From NCBI GenBank assembly GCA_964448105.1, contig CAYUVK010000010.1:8516-72515 (forward strand): a stretch of DNA of 64,000 bases, in the 5' to 3' direction. Position numbers and translations under genes: made by a program. This stretch comes from CAVQBP01 sp964448105 (GTDB taxonomy: Bacteria; Bacteroidota; Ignavibacteria; Ignavibacteriales; Ignavibacteriaceae). Below are positions 47,158-56,201 of this stretch, piece by piece. The notes beneath the pieces are model-generated. The model searched no databases, was not told the DNA's origin, and saw nothing but the letters and a program-made list of their open reading frames with translations. How positions within the stretch are numbered: position 1 is the stretch's first letter; each line of letters begins with the position of its first letter.

Positions 47158-48348
47158 TTATTTAAGTTTCTTTAATGATTCTTTCAAACGGGCAGCTGCG
47201 TCTTTTAAATTTTCCATAGAAGTTGCATATGAAAACCGGACGAAACCTTCAGCACCAAAAGCACTTCCGGGAACAGCAGCAATCTTGGCATCAGATAAAA
47301 TATACATAGCAAAATCCATAGAATCCTTAATGTTTTTCTCTCCATTTGATTTAGTGAAGTATGCAGAAACATTTGGAAATAAATAAAAAGCACCCTCAGG
47401 TTTATAACAGGAAATTCCATCAATTGAAGTTAATTCATTATAAAAATAATCTCTTCTTTTCTGAAATTCCTTTCTCATTTCTTCGACCGCATCCTGTGAA
47501 CCGCATAAAGCTTCAAGAGATGCAGCTTGTGAAATGGAAGCAGCATTTGAAGTAGTGTGGCTTTGTATTTTATTTATACCCTGGATAACTTCTTCAGACC
47601 CGGCTGCATAACCAACTCTCCAGCCGGTCATAGAGTAAGCCTTGGATAAACCATTAACTAAAAGGGTCCTTTTTTTAAGCTCTTCATTTAAAGAAGGGAA
47701 ACTTACAAATTTAAAATCTCCGTAAATCAGCTTCTCATAAATTTCGTCGCTTATTATATAAAAATTATGTTTCAAGCAGACTTCAGCAACTTTTTCCAAT
47801 TCCTCTTTTGAATATGCAGAACCGGTAGGGTTTGAGGGATTGCATAATATAAGAGCTTTTGTTCTCGGAGTAATCGCGTTCTCTAATTCTTCCGGTGTAA
47901 CTTTAAAACCGTTTTCTTCTTTTGTATCGATAATTATAGAAGTTCCATTTGCTATGCCTACCATATCGGGATAGGAAACCCAATATGGAGCGGGAATAAT
48001 AACTTCTTCTCCCTTGTTTACAGTTGCAAGAATACAATTGAATACGCTATGTTTAGCGCCGTTAGACACTATTATATTTTTTATATCATAATCCAAATTG
48101 TTATCTTTTTTTAATTTTGCAGCAATAGCTTTCCTTAGCTCTACAGTTCCTGCATTTATTGTATATTTTGTTTGGTTTTCATCAATAGCTTTTTTAGCAG
48201 CTTGCTTAATATTCTCAGGAGTTGGAAAGTCGGGTTCGCCGACACTTAAGTTAATTACTTTCTCACCTTCTGCCTTCATTTTTTTTGCAAGAGCAGATAC
48301 TTTCATTGTAGGTGATTCATTTATCCGGTTTGCGACTTCAGATACCAA
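47158..48348 (-). CDS. aspC: Aspartate aminotransferase (class I PLP-dependent)
   Basis: A 396-residue fold-type I aminotransferase. ALAKKMKAEGEKVINLSVGE and PDFPTPENIKQAAKKAI open the protein; ALILCNPSNPTGSAYSKEEL, IISDEIYEKLIYGD and LVNGLSKAYSMTGWRVGYAA (with the PLP-binding Lys) are the active-site motifs; the end holds GAEGFVRFSYATSMENLKDA with the substrate Arg. This is the 1-gamma subgroup of aspartate/prephenate aminotransferases, so prephenate may also be used. Cytosolic. Gene symbol is at subfamily level. Confidence 0.9.
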   Translation of the reverse strand: MVSEVANRINESPTMKVSALAKKMKAEGEKVINLSVGEPDFPTPENIKQAAKKAIDENQTKYTINAGTVELRKAIAAKLKKDNNLDYDIKNIIVSNGAKHSVFNCILATVNKGEEVIIPAPYWVSYPDMVGIANGTSIIIDTKEENGFKVTPEELENAITPRTKALILCNPSNPTGSAYSKEELEKVAEVCLKHNFYIISDEIYEKLIYGDFKFVSFPSLNEELKKRTLLVNGLSKAYSMTGWRVGYAAGSEEVIQGINKIQSHTTSNAASISQAASLEALCGSQDAVEEMRKEFQKRRDYFYNELTSIDGISCYKPEGAFYLFPNVSAYFTKSNGEKNIKDSMDFAMYILSDAKIAAVPGSAFGAEGFVRFSYATSMENLKDAAARLKESLKKLK

Positions 48349-48512
48349 TTTAGTGCTCCCTTAATTAATTTAGAAAATAGTTTTAAAAGTTCAGAAAAAT
48401 TATATAATGAAAAATAAAGTAATGATTGACAAATGAAAAGCCATTTTGTTAATTGTCCAAAATTATTTTACAAATTTTTTGGATTTAATTCATTTAAAAG
48501 TATTTTTATTCA

Positions 48513-48980
48513 TTACCAGTCATTTAAAAGCTTTCTTACTATTACTATTTGTCCGCAATGATATGCATTATGATCAATGACAAGTAGTATTTCTCTTAAA
48601 TAAGTTCTTCCTTCACCATGAGGTATTTCCGATGTTAAATCAATTTTTGGGTCTTTTGTCAGATTAATTAATTCATGCAGGTCGGAAAAAAATCTTGTTA
48701 CGGAATTATTCCAGATCTTGTCATTCAATTTCCCGTTATCCGGCCAATATTCTTGCGGCCATTTAGGAGATTTCCAATCCGGGTTCAAAGTATATCTTAA
48801 AATATCTTCCTGGGTAATTCTCATATGTTCAAATTCTTCCCAGGCAGAATGAATCCCTTTTTGAGGCTGGACATTTCGTAATTCCGGTTTTAGATTGTTT
48901 ATTGCATCCTTAACCGTTGCATGTGCTAATGCTTTATTTAAAAATTCAGTTAAATTCTTTCTTAAATTTTCTTCTTTCAT
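48513..48980 (-). CDS. DinB family protein
   Basis: A 155-residue protein with a DinB-like four-helix pattern: WEEFEHMRITQEDILRYTL has the first His, and the C-terminal LLVIDHNAYHCGQIVIVRKL has the second pair, as in the family metal site. The central part with PKWPQEYWPDNGKLNDKIWN is typical of a subgroup. It is only distantly similar to the DinB gene at 1215-1670. AGAGG lies 6 nt before the ATG. Cytosolic, probably metal-dependent; activity unknown. Confidence 0.85.
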   Translation of the reverse strand: MKEENLRKNLTEFLNKALAHATVKDAINNLKPELRNVQPQKGIHSAWEEFEHMRITQEDILRYTLNPDWKSPKWPQEYWPDNGKLNDKIWNNSVTRFFSDLHELINLTKDPKIDLTSEIPHGEGRTYLREILLVIDHNAYHCGQIVIVRKLLNDW

Positions 48981-49238
48981 TTTTACCTCTTAATTAATTA
49001 TCATGATATTTAAAATAAAAATTAATCTGCATTTCTCTACTTTAAATTTAATTAAATAAGCAGTTTAAATATTTTTCGTTATTTTAAATCACATCATTAA
49101 AATGTAAAATTATAAAATTAGAAAAAAATTCTGTGGAAAAATTTTTTCAGATCAGGAATATTTCTTTTTAACTATTAATAAGTATTATTATTAACTTTCA
49201 TTTACGGGATTAAAATATTTTATCAGGGAGTTACAAAA

Positions 49239-50129
49239 ATGCAAAAGAATATTCCGGTATTAACTGTAACCGGTAAAACGCTGGCTGAAGCTTATGAGAA
49301 AGCGCTTATAGAACTTTATAAAAATGGTACGAGATTTAAAACACAATATGATAAGCCGGGTGATCCGGAAAGTATTGATTCTACGATGAATATAACAATC
49401 CTGGAACCACTTTCTGATCCGATGATACATCGTGCATTTCCAGGCGGAATAGAAAATTTGAAAGAATATGTTATGGAACTTATGGGATTAAAAGACCACT
49501 GGGTTAAAAATATTAATGATCCTGAAGATACAAGGTGGGAATATACATATCACGGCAGACTAGCTGCATATGGTGCATGGAAGGAGCTTGCCGACGGAAA
49601 ATCTCAACAAGCAGGTTTCTTTTCAATTAACCAGGTAGACAGTGTAATTGAAAAATTGAGCAAACAACCCTACACAAGACAAGCTCAAATGATTACTTGG
49701 ATGCCTAATCTGGATATTAATTGTTTTGATCCGCCTTGTCTCCAATCACTTTGGTACAGGATAATTGAAGATGAAGAAAATAATTGGTGGCTTAACTGCA
49801 ACATTAGGTTCAGAAGCAATGATGCCTGGGGTGCAAGCTTTATGAACATGTTCGGGTTTATTAATTTTAATAAGGAAGTGATTGCAGCAGGTATATCGGG
49901 AAAAACCGGGAAAAAGGTGGAGCTTGCTAGAATGAACTGGCAGGCGGATTCATATCATATTTACGGAAAGGATATCGAGACTGCCAAAAAGTTATTGTTC
50001 GACCGGATTGATTCAATTGATTTCCCTGAAAGAACTTTCAATTTTAATGACGATTTTATAAAACAGATGTATAATGATGCAGAAAAAGCTGTGATAGAGA
50101 AAATTAAAGATTATGACAGCAGTCATTAA
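49239..50129 (+). CDS. Thymidylate synthase family protein (divergent)
   Basis: A 296-residue protein with the thymidylate synthase fold motifs in order: KQPYTRQAQMITWMPNLDIN (the Arg-rich dUMP phosphate site), CFDPPCLQSLWYRI with the nucleophile Cys at about residue 167, the RSNDAWGASFMNMFGFINF block, and ADSYHIYGKD (dUMP ribose site). In the common enzyme the Cys is followed by His; here it is Leu, as in some archaeal-type synthases. It would methylate dUMP to dTMP using methylene-tetrahydrofolate, or act as a hydroxymethylase on a related nucleotide. Cytosolic single gene; GGGAG ribosome site. Confidence 0.78.
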   Translation: MQKNIPVLTVTGKTLAEAYEKALIELYKNGTRFKTQYDKPGDPESIDSTMNITILEPLSDPMIHRAFPGGIENLKEYVMELMGLKDHWVKNINDPEDTRWEYTYHGRLAAYGAWKELADGKSQQAGFFSINQVDSVIEKLSKQPYTRQAQMITWMPNLDINCFDPPCLQSLWYRIIEDEENNWWLNCNIRFRSNDAWGASFMNMFGFINFNKEVIAAGISGKTGKKVELARMNWQADSYHIYGKDIETAKKLLFDRIDSIDFPERTFNFNDDFIKQMYNDAEKAVIEKIKDYDSSH

Positions 50130-50199
50130 TTGCAGAAGAACATATTTAAGTGAAATGAATCGAAATATATGAAAGGAAATTTTATTGCAAATTAAAAAA

Positions 50200-50691
50200 T
50201 TATTTTATCTCAAAGGGAAATTTCTTCTTTAATTCTTTTTGAACTATTGAAGGGACAAAATCACTAACATCGCTGTTTAAGCTGGCAAGATTTCTTACTA
50301 TTGATGAATTTAAATATGTGTATTTTTCGTGAGGCATTAAAAATACTGTAGAAATATCACTGGCAAGTTTTCTGTTCATTAAAGCCATTTGAAATTCATA
50401 TTCAAAATCACTAATTGCCCTAAGTCCTCTTATAATTCCTATTGCATTTACTTCATGGGCGTGATCAACAACTAGCCCGTCGAAAGAATCTACAGAAACA
50501 TTATCGTACTGTTTTAAACTTTCTTTCAGCATCATAACTCTTTCTTCAACTGAAAAAAGAGGTTTTTTGCCCGGATTTATTGCTACTGTAACTACAATTT
50601 TATCAAATAATTCTCTAGCTCTTTCAATTATATCAATATGTCCGTTTGTAACAGGGTCGAATGTTCCAGGGTATAAGACTGTACGATTCAT
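50200..50691 (-). CDS. coaD: Pantetheine-phosphate adenylyltransferase
   Basis: A 163-residue nucleotidyltransferase that makes dephospho-CoA. The start TVLYPGTFDPVTNGHIDIIE contains the TxxP and GxxH phosphate motifs; IGIIRGLRAISDFEYEFQMA and YTYLNSSIVRNLASLNSDVS (ISSTxxR-like) are the rest of the site. Length is standard. Cytosolic, penultimate step of CoA synthesis. In many bacteria it directly follows rsmD, but here a plus-strand three-gene cassette lies between them. Confidence 0.97.
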   Translation of the reverse strand: MNRTVLYPGTFDPVTNGHIDIIERARELFDKIVVTVAINPGKKPLFSVEERVMMLKESLKQYDNVSVDSFDGLVVDHAHEVNAIGIIRGLRAISDFEYEFQMALMNRKLASDISTVFLMPHEKYTYLNSSIVRNLASLNSDVSDFVPSIVQKELKKKFPFEIK

Positions 50692-50762
50692 TCTTTAACT
50701 ATTTTATCTATAAAAACTTAATGTTAATATAAATATTATTTGAGCTTATTGGCAAGTAAAGA

Positions 50763-50786
50763 AAGGTATAAAGGTATAGAGGTATA
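50763..50786. repeat. Octamer tandem repeat, AAGGTATA type
   Basis: Three consecutive 8-bp units AAGGTATA, AAGGTATA, GAGGTATA (50763-50786), followed by a partial AGTATA. It is in the spacer between coaD and the surface cassette. Confidence 0.65.
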
Positions 50787-50959
50787 AGTATATTTAATTT
50801 CTTTTATTTATGCCCTGTTTATTGAGAAAAATATTTTCTACTGTATTTTGGGAAATAGATAAAGACCTGTACAAATCTATAACTTGCTAATATTTATTAA
50901 ATAATTTAATTTAAATCGAATTATTAAATAAGTTTTTGAATTATAGTCCGGGGGAGTTT

Positions 50960-51937
50960 ATGAAAAAGCTTTCAACTTTAATTATAACAACTGCAATAAT
51001 TTTTATCAATTTTATTGGCTGCACTACAATTAATCAAACACTCTATCTTCAAAATATTGAAGTGTCCGGACCAATGAATAATCCCCCCTTAAATATAACT
51101 ACAAATCAGAAACGAGGTTCATTTACAATTTCCCCTAGGTTTTCAATAAATGATAACAATCAATTAAGCGGAAAGATTGAAAAACATTCTTTTGTTGATA
51201 ACCAGGGAGTCTACAGGGTCGATACTGTATTTGACAATGGAACAAGACTTTACAAAGAATCCACCGGGAATACAACTGAATATAAAGGAAATAATCTTGT
51301 ATGGAAACTTCCTAGCTTTTTAGCTGCAGTTAATATTGATTATTCTGCAGGAGATCATATAGCCCTTAACCTTGGATTAAATTACTCTGTACAAAACCAG
51401 GACAGTTATGTGGGCGGAAATGTCGGGATTGGTTTCTTTTCTGAAAAAGAAGGTTCGGCATTTAGATTTGATGCCGGCGTTATGTGGCAGTCACTCTCGT
51501 ATGTTGCCTCAACTGTAGTTATAACCGAGGAGACATCCTTTTGGAGCTCTACCACAAATACAACTGTTAATTTCTTCAAAGATAAAAATAAATCTACAAA
51601 CTGGAATCCTTATGTATCGTTAACATTTAATACATCATCAAAAACCGCTCCTTTAAATTTTTTCTTAAACCTTGGATACTTCGGGCAAACACTCTTCAAC
51701 TTTGAACCTTCTGATCCTAATCCGGAATATTATCCTTTAGGATTTAATGTAATAACGAGTGATCAAAGAGGGGAGTCTACCACTACTTTCTTAAATCTCA
51801 GTTCAGGGGTTTTTATTAATATGACGGATAGAAGCAAAATAATTTTAGGGGTTAGGTTATTGAAAGAAACCCAGATTGAAGAATCTTCAAAGTCTTTATT
51901 CGTTTTACCTGTTTTACAGTTTGATATGAGTTTATAA
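50960..51937 (+). CDS. Outer-membrane beta-barrel-like lipoprotein
   Basis: A 325-residue protein. ATG 50960 is chosen because GGGGGAG is right before it and a signal peptide follows, ending in the lipobox FINFIGC. The mature sequence alternates hydrophobic and polar residues in long strands separated by Gly/Asn turns, for example AAVNIDYSAGDHIALNLGLN, FRFDAGVMWQSLSYVAS and SSGVFINMTDRSKIILGVRL, as in beta-barrels. It ends with FVLPVLQFDMSL, a hydrophobic last strand. A lipid anchor on a barrel-like protein is unusual. First gene of a three-gene cassette. Function unknown. Confidence 0.7.
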   Translation: MKKLSTLIITTAIIFINFIGCTTINQTLYLQNIEVSGPMNNPPLNITTNQKRGSFTISPRFSINDNNQLSGKIEKHSFVDNQGVYRVDTVFDNGTRLYKESTGNTTEYKGNNLVWKLPSFLAAVNIDYSAGDHIALNLGLNYSVQNQDSYVGGNVGIGFFSEKEGSAFRFDAGVMWQSLSYVASTVVITEETSFWSSTTNTTVNFFKDKNKSTNWNPYVSLTFNTSSKTAPLNFFLNLGYFGQTLFNFEPSDPNPEYYPLGFNVITSDQRGESTTTFLNLSSGVFINMTDRSKIILGVRLLKETQIEESSKSLFVLPVLQFDMSL

Positions 51938-51965
51938 AATACATTTCTTTTTTATAAGGGGATTT

Positions 51966-53543
51966 ATGTATTACAAAAAGAGAGCCGGGGAATTAAAAGC
52001 GGGATTCTCCTTAATTATTGTCTTATTATTAGCATTAATATATTTAAGTTGTTCTCAATCAAGAATTGAAAGAACGACTATTCCAACCAGTCAAATAAAA
52101 AAAATTAATCATAATGAAGATTTCCCGTTTATAAAACTGCATATGCGTGACGGTGAGGCTTATATTTTAAGCAATTGGGAAGTTGAAAATAAAAATAAAT
52201 TAATAAAAGGAAACGGAAAGCATCTTGATATCAACCGGACAGTAATTGATTCAGGCGATTTTTCTATTAATTATAATGATGTTGCTTTAGTTGAAACAAA
52301 TAAAATAAATAGCTCAAGCTCATTAACCGCATTATCTTTTATGACAGGGGTATCACTTGCAATTACAGGACTTTGTATTGCAAACCCCAAAGCGTGCTTT
52401 GGCTCCTGTCCTACTTTCTATATTTGTGATAGTAATGATTATAAGCTTCGAGCCGAGGGATTTTCATCAAGCGTGGCACCATCATTGGAAGACTATGATA
52501 TTGATGCACTATATAATTTTAAGCCTGAAAGTAATATACTGGATGTTCAAGTTAGAAATGAAGCATTAGAAACCCATGCAATTAGGCATATTAATATTCT
52601 TGCATTACCCAGAGGAGAAAAAAAACGTGTCTTAGTAACACCGGGAGGGAAGTTTTTTGAAACTTGCAACATAACCGGATTAAAAAGCGCAATAGCAGAA
52701 GAAGGAGAATGTACACAAAAGTTTCAATATTTTGACGGGAATGAATGGTTTAGTCAGGCTGATTCAAATAATTTAGCTGAGAATGAAACCATAGAACTGG
52801 AATTTGAAAAATCAGCAATTTCAAATAAAGGTTTGATAATTGCTTGTCGGCAAACTCTTCTCTCTACTTTTTTGTTCTATCAAACTTTAGCTTATATGGG
52901 AAAAAATGCAGGATTTTATATTTCACAATTAGAAAGAAATGGAAGTGATTTGAAGAATTTTGTTGGTTACCCGGGAAAGCTTTTAAAAAATATTGAAATT
53001 CTGCAGCAAAATTCTTCAGGCGAATGGATTAAAATAGATCTAACCGGGGAAACAGGACCGATTGCAGCCGATATTAAAATTGTCCCTCTCAGAAATATTA
53101 ATGATACAAAAGAACTAAAATTAAGATTAAAAATGACACGCGGAATGTGGCGGATAGATTATGCTGCATTAGCTGATATCGGGGAGGAAGTATTTCCATT
53201 GGTTATAAAACCTTCGGGAACTTTACCTGAAAAAGTTAATGGTTCTAATGTAGAAGGTCTTTTGTTAAATGAAGATTCATTACTGGTAACATTGCCCGGC
53301 GATAAGTATAATATTTATTATGAATTGCCGGATAATTACAGTTCTTATGAATATTTTATTGAAAGCAAAGGCTACTATTTGGAGTGGATAAGAGATGTTT
53401 GGTTAGCTGAAGAAAATTCATCCATGGTTGCCGAGATGATCTTTAATGCAAACCAATACTTTAAGGATTTGGCACCTCAATACAAAAGAATTGAGTCTGA
53501 AATGGAAGGAGCTTTCTGGAGGAGTAAATATGTTAATCCATAA
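51966..53543 (+). CDS. Envelope lipoprotein with GSCPTFY motif
   Basis: A 525-residue protein. The N-terminal helix ends in LLALIYLSC, a plausible lipobox, though the leader is preceded by 13 charged residues. A second hydrophobic stretch (LTALSFMTGVSLAITGLCIA) precedes CFGSCPTFYI, then AEGFSSSVAPSLEDYDIDAL and VQVRNEALETHAIRHINILA. This core block recurs in hypothetical surface proteins of Bacteroidota and Ignavibacteria, but no function is known. Two hydrophobic segments leave open whether it is a lipoprotein or a membrane-anchored protein. Overlaps the next gene by 14 nt. Confidence 0.7.
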   Translation: MYYKKRAGELKAGFSLIIVLLLALIYLSCSQSRIERTTIPTSQIKKINHNEDFPFIKLHMRDGEAYILSNWEVENKNKLIKGNGKHLDINRTVIDSGDFSINYNDVALVETNKINSSSSLTALSFMTGVSLAITGLCIANPKACFGSCPTFYICDSNDYKLRAEGFSSSVAPSLEDYDIDALYNFKPESNILDVQVRNEALETHAIRHINILALPRGEKKRVLVTPGGKFFETCNITGLKSAIAEEGECTQKFQYFDGNEWFSQADSNNLAENETIELEFEKSAISNKGLIIACRQTLLSTFLFYQTLAYMGKNAGFYISQLERNGSDLKNFVGYPGKLLKNIEILQQNSSGEWIKIDLTGETGPIAADIKIVPLRNINDTKELKLRLKMTRGMWRIDYAALADIGEEVFPLVIKPSGTLPEKVNGSNVEGLLLNEDSLLVTLPGDKYNIYYELPDNYSSYEYFIESKGYYLEWIRDVWLAEENSSMVAEMIFNANQYFKDLAPQYKRIESEMEGAFWRSKYVNP

Positions 53544-54087
53544 AACGTTAAATATTTTTTTATGCTCTTCAATAATAATAATTGGCGGATGTGCCCATTC
53601 TTATGCACCTAAAAGGTGGCTCCCGGATACCCAGCAAATTCAAACCGAAGCTTTTGGCGGATGGTTGACTATTGAATATAAAATTCAAAATAAAAAAACA
53701 GAGAAAGTAGGAGGTGAATATATTACTTCTGATAGTACAAATGTTTATATCCTATATGACTCATTATTCATTATTCCAAAAGAAAAAATTACTAGAGCTA
53801 TTTTGGAAATAGACAATAAAAATATTTCTTCTTATGCAGGCTGGACTGCTTTGGGCTCAATTTCTACCTTATCACACGGAAAGTTTTTGATTTTTACATT
53901 TCCAATATGGATAATAACTGGGGTTTCGGCGACTTCGGGTGAATCTTACCGTGATAGATATGAGGATGACAATCCAACTGATATCTACTGGAATAAAATT
54001 ATAAAATTTGCCCGCTTTCCTCAAGGTATACCGGAAAATATAAATCTTAATATTTTGAGGAGGAAGGAAATAAACGAAAAGAAATAA
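53530..54087 (+). CDS. Small predicted lipoprotein
   Basis: A 185-residue protein starting at ATG 53530 with GGAGG 9 nt ahead, inside the previous gene (14-nt overlap). The leader LNIFLCSSIIIIGGCAHSYA contains the lipobox IIGGC. The mature part includes GGWLTIEYKIQNKKTEKVGG, a possible membrane segment near STLSHGKFLIFTFPIWIITG, and a charged tail. No family recognised. Translational coupling to the preceding gene argues that the three cassette products work together. Confidence 0.7.
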   Translation: MLIHKTLNIFLCSSIIIIGGCAHSYAPKRWLPDTQQIQTEAFGGWLTIEYKIQNKKTEKVGGEYITSDSTNVYILYDSLFIIPKEKITRAILEIDNKNISSYAGWTALGSISTLSHGKFLIFTFPIWIITGVSATSGESYRDRYEDDNPTDIYWNKIIKFARFPQGIPENINLNILRRKEINEKK

Positions 54088-54107
54088 ACACTTTATATAT
54101 AATTGGG

Positions 54108-54656
54108 TTATTTTATTTCATATAAACATGCATCCCCGATTATTTTGAAAGGTTGAACTTTAAAATTTATGGCATCTTTTTCTTTTGTCTGGATTGAACG
54201 CTCAATAATTATAAATCCGTTTTTATTTAAGAATTTACTTTTAATTAGATTATTTACAACTTCATAGATATCATCTTTAAAAAAGGGGGGATCCGCAATT
54301 ATTAAATCATAATCCTTATTTAAATTTGATTGTGAATATTTTAGTGCTTCCATTCTATAAACCGTACATTTATCTGTTGCTCCCAATGAAGCAATATTAT
54401 TCTTGAGGTTTTTATAGATTAAAAAATTTTTTTCTATAAAATGGATTTCACTTGCTCCTCTGCTTAAACACTCCAAACCTAATGATCCGGAGCCGGAATA
54501 AAGATCCAATACTTTGATCTTATTAAAATCTATCTTATTATTTAAAAGATTAAAGAGTGTTTCACGCACTCTGTCGGTGGTTGGTCTAATTTCTTTTGAC
54601 TGAGGAACTTGAATTAATCTCCCCCTAAATTCTCCGGAAATAATTCTCAGTCTCAT
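54108..54656 (-). CDS. rsmD: 16S rRNA (guanine(966)-N(2))-methyltransferase
   Basis: A 182-residue SAM-dependent methyltransferase. RIISGEFRGRLIQVPQSKEI and RPTTDRVRETLFNLLNNKID are the family-specific N-terminus; VLDLYSGSGSLGLECLSRGA is the SAM-binding motif I, and YDLIIADPPFFKD holds the DPPF catalytic motif for exocyclic amine methylation. It modifies G966 of 16S rRNA during small-subunit assembly. Cytosolic. It is separated from coaD by the plus-strand cassette and follows the PilM-like gene by 21 nt. Confidence 0.95.
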   Translation of the reverse strand: MRLRIISGEFRGRLIQVPQSKEIRPTTDRVRETLFNLLNNKIDFNKIKVLDLYSGSGSLGLECLSRGASEIHFIEKNFLIYKNLKNNIASLGATDKCTVYRMEALKYSQSNLNKDYDLIIADPPFFKDDIYEVVNNLIKSKFLNKNGFIIIERSIQTKEKDAINFKVQPFKIIGDACLYEIK

Positions 54657-54677
54657 AAATCTTTATGTGGGAAAAAC

Positions 54678-55604
54678 TTAAGTTAATCTATAGGCAATGC
54701 CGGCAGAAGGCGCAAATAAATTAAACTTTGTTGTATAATAAATATTATTAAAAAGGCTTTGACCCGGGACTATTCTCCCAAAAGGATTGAATTGAATGAA
54801 CTGAATTCCAATATCATCACTTATACTTTTTACTATTTGCTGACTAATTTCATCACCAAAGATAAAAGCCGTATCAATAGATTTAGGATTTATATTAAGC
54901 ATTTTGTTAAAATTTATTTCTTTCTTCAAATGCTCCGATATTTCCCTTACACTATAAATTGGTATTAACTTATAGTAGATTAATTTCCCCTTTAATTCAA
55001 ATAAAACCGAAAGGTTTTTACTATTAATGTAAACGCTTAAAGTAAGCTTTTTATCTGTAAAACTATTATTAACTTCAAGAGCCTTTTCTGATGCAATATG
55101 AATATTATCTATAAACTTTAATTTAAGATTATTATTTGTACAGATATCGTTCAGCATTTTTAGATATTTTCTAGTTGTAGATAATATTAGTGCAGAATTT
55201 ATATCGGAAAATTCATTCTTATCGATTTCAAAAAATTGAATTACCAGGTCGTTCGCATTAATAAAAGGGTATAATAAAGATAATTCCCATCTAAACTCTT
55301 CAATCAAATCGTTATAAAGAAGAGTTGATTCAAAGGGAACCTGCATAGTAAATAAAAATTCAAAGGGGAGAGTGAATGATACGGAATTAGCGGTTAATGC
55401 TTTCTTTATTAGTAACTCATTTAAAGCGCCCTGAATCAGGGCGCTTATTTTTGTTTCTTTGTCTGTATTAAAATTCAGAGTTTCACTGAAGTAGGCTTCG
55501 TCAATATTATTAAGAATGAACCGGTCGTTTTTTCTAACTATTTCGACAACCTGCAGCTTTGAATTGGTAATAGTGATTCCTGCATGGTTTTCAAATACTG
55601 CCAT
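54678..55604 (-). CDS. PilM-like protein (tentative)
   Basis: A 308-residue soluble protein with a faint actin-like/PilM layout: AGITITNSKLQVVEIVRKND at the start, NSVSFTLPFEFLFTMQVPFE about residue 75, then LIEEFRWELSLLYPF, and SVYINSKNLSVLFELKGKLI as a second phosphate-like strand. PilM binds PilN at the cytoplasmic face of type IV pilus machines. It is followed upstream by a one-helix membrane protein and a ComEA-like protein, which supports an uptake or pilus role. No strong signature confirms it. Confidence 0.5.
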   Translation of the reverse strand: MAVFENHAGITITNSKLQVVEIVRKNDRFILNNIDEAYFSETLNFNTDKETKISALIQGALNELLIKKALTANSVSFTLPFEFLFTMQVPFESTLLYNDLIEEFRWELSLLYPFINANDLVIQFFEIDKNEFSDINSALILSTTRKYLKMLNDICTNNNLKLKFIDNIHIASEKALEVNNSFTDKKLTLSVYINSKNLSVLFELKGKLIYYKLIPIYSVREISEHLKKEINFNKMLNINPKSIDTAFIFGDEISQQIVKSISDDIGIQFIQFNPFGRIVPGQSLFNNIYYTTKFNLFAPSAGIAYRLT

Positions 55605-55614
55605 CTTTAAGCAA

Positions 55615-56169
55615 TTACTCCCATGAAGCGGTATTTTTTAATGCTTCATCAGTTGTACTTCCAATCGAGCCATTTCCGTCAGGGTCCTCTATCATGTATA
55701 AGTTTCCAATAGTAGTAGTTGTATCAACTCTTGTAATTTGTCCTCTCCTGTTTACAATAGTATCTTCTGCAACTGCTGTATCAACTTCTAAAGTAAACCT
55801 TTGATGAGTTCTCGGAGAAAAATATAAGCTCTCAGGAGTAAATTGGCCTGATGATAATGCAACAAAAGGATTAGCAGATCTTTGTGTTAAAGTATCAAAT
55901 GCATTCTTAATACTGTCTACCATCGGGTCTGTTTTGATAAAAGTAATTAAGCTATCCAGATTAGCTGTAAACCTGCTGTACTTTAACTGCCAAAGAATTT
56001 CACCCTCTTTAAGATTTTTCATTCTCAGATGAGATTCATTTTTATAATATTCCTGGGTTTCAACAGCATTTTTAGGATCGATAATTGCAACTTTCACCAA
56101 AATGATTGCGAGAATTATAATTGCTAAATATAAGCCAGTCTGTATATACCAGGGTTGGGATTTGGTCAT
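55615..56169 (-). CDS. Single-pass membrane protein of unknown function
   Basis: A 184-residue protein. An N-terminal helix (IQTGLYLAIIILAIILVKVA) anchors it, with the rest outside: a predicted helical segment (ESHLRMKNLKEGEILWQLKY) and a loop region ending in DPDGNGSIGSTTDEALKNTA, whose DxDxNGxI resembles a calcium-binding turn. The position between the PilM-like and ComEA-like genes (10 and 32 nt away) would suit a PilN/PilO-type role, but no sequence motif shows it. Family unknown. Confidence 0.65.
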   Translation of the reverse strand: MTKSQPWYIQTGLYLAIIILAIILVKVAIIDPKNAVETQEYYKNESHLRMKNLKEGEILWQLKYSRFTANLDSLITFIKTDPMVDSIKNAFDTLTQRSANPFVALSSGQFTPESLYFSPRTHQRFTLEVDTAVAEDTIVNRRGQITRVDTTTTIGNLYMIEDPDGNGSIGSTTDEALKNTASWE

Positions 56170-56201
56170 TTTTCCTCCGGAGCTAAAAAAAATTAATTTG
56201 T

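Noticed and set aside
47009..47386. A plus-strand frame across the repeat element into the aminotransferase region
   Set aside because: It lies in the inverted-repeat element and antisense to aspC; no protein-like features.
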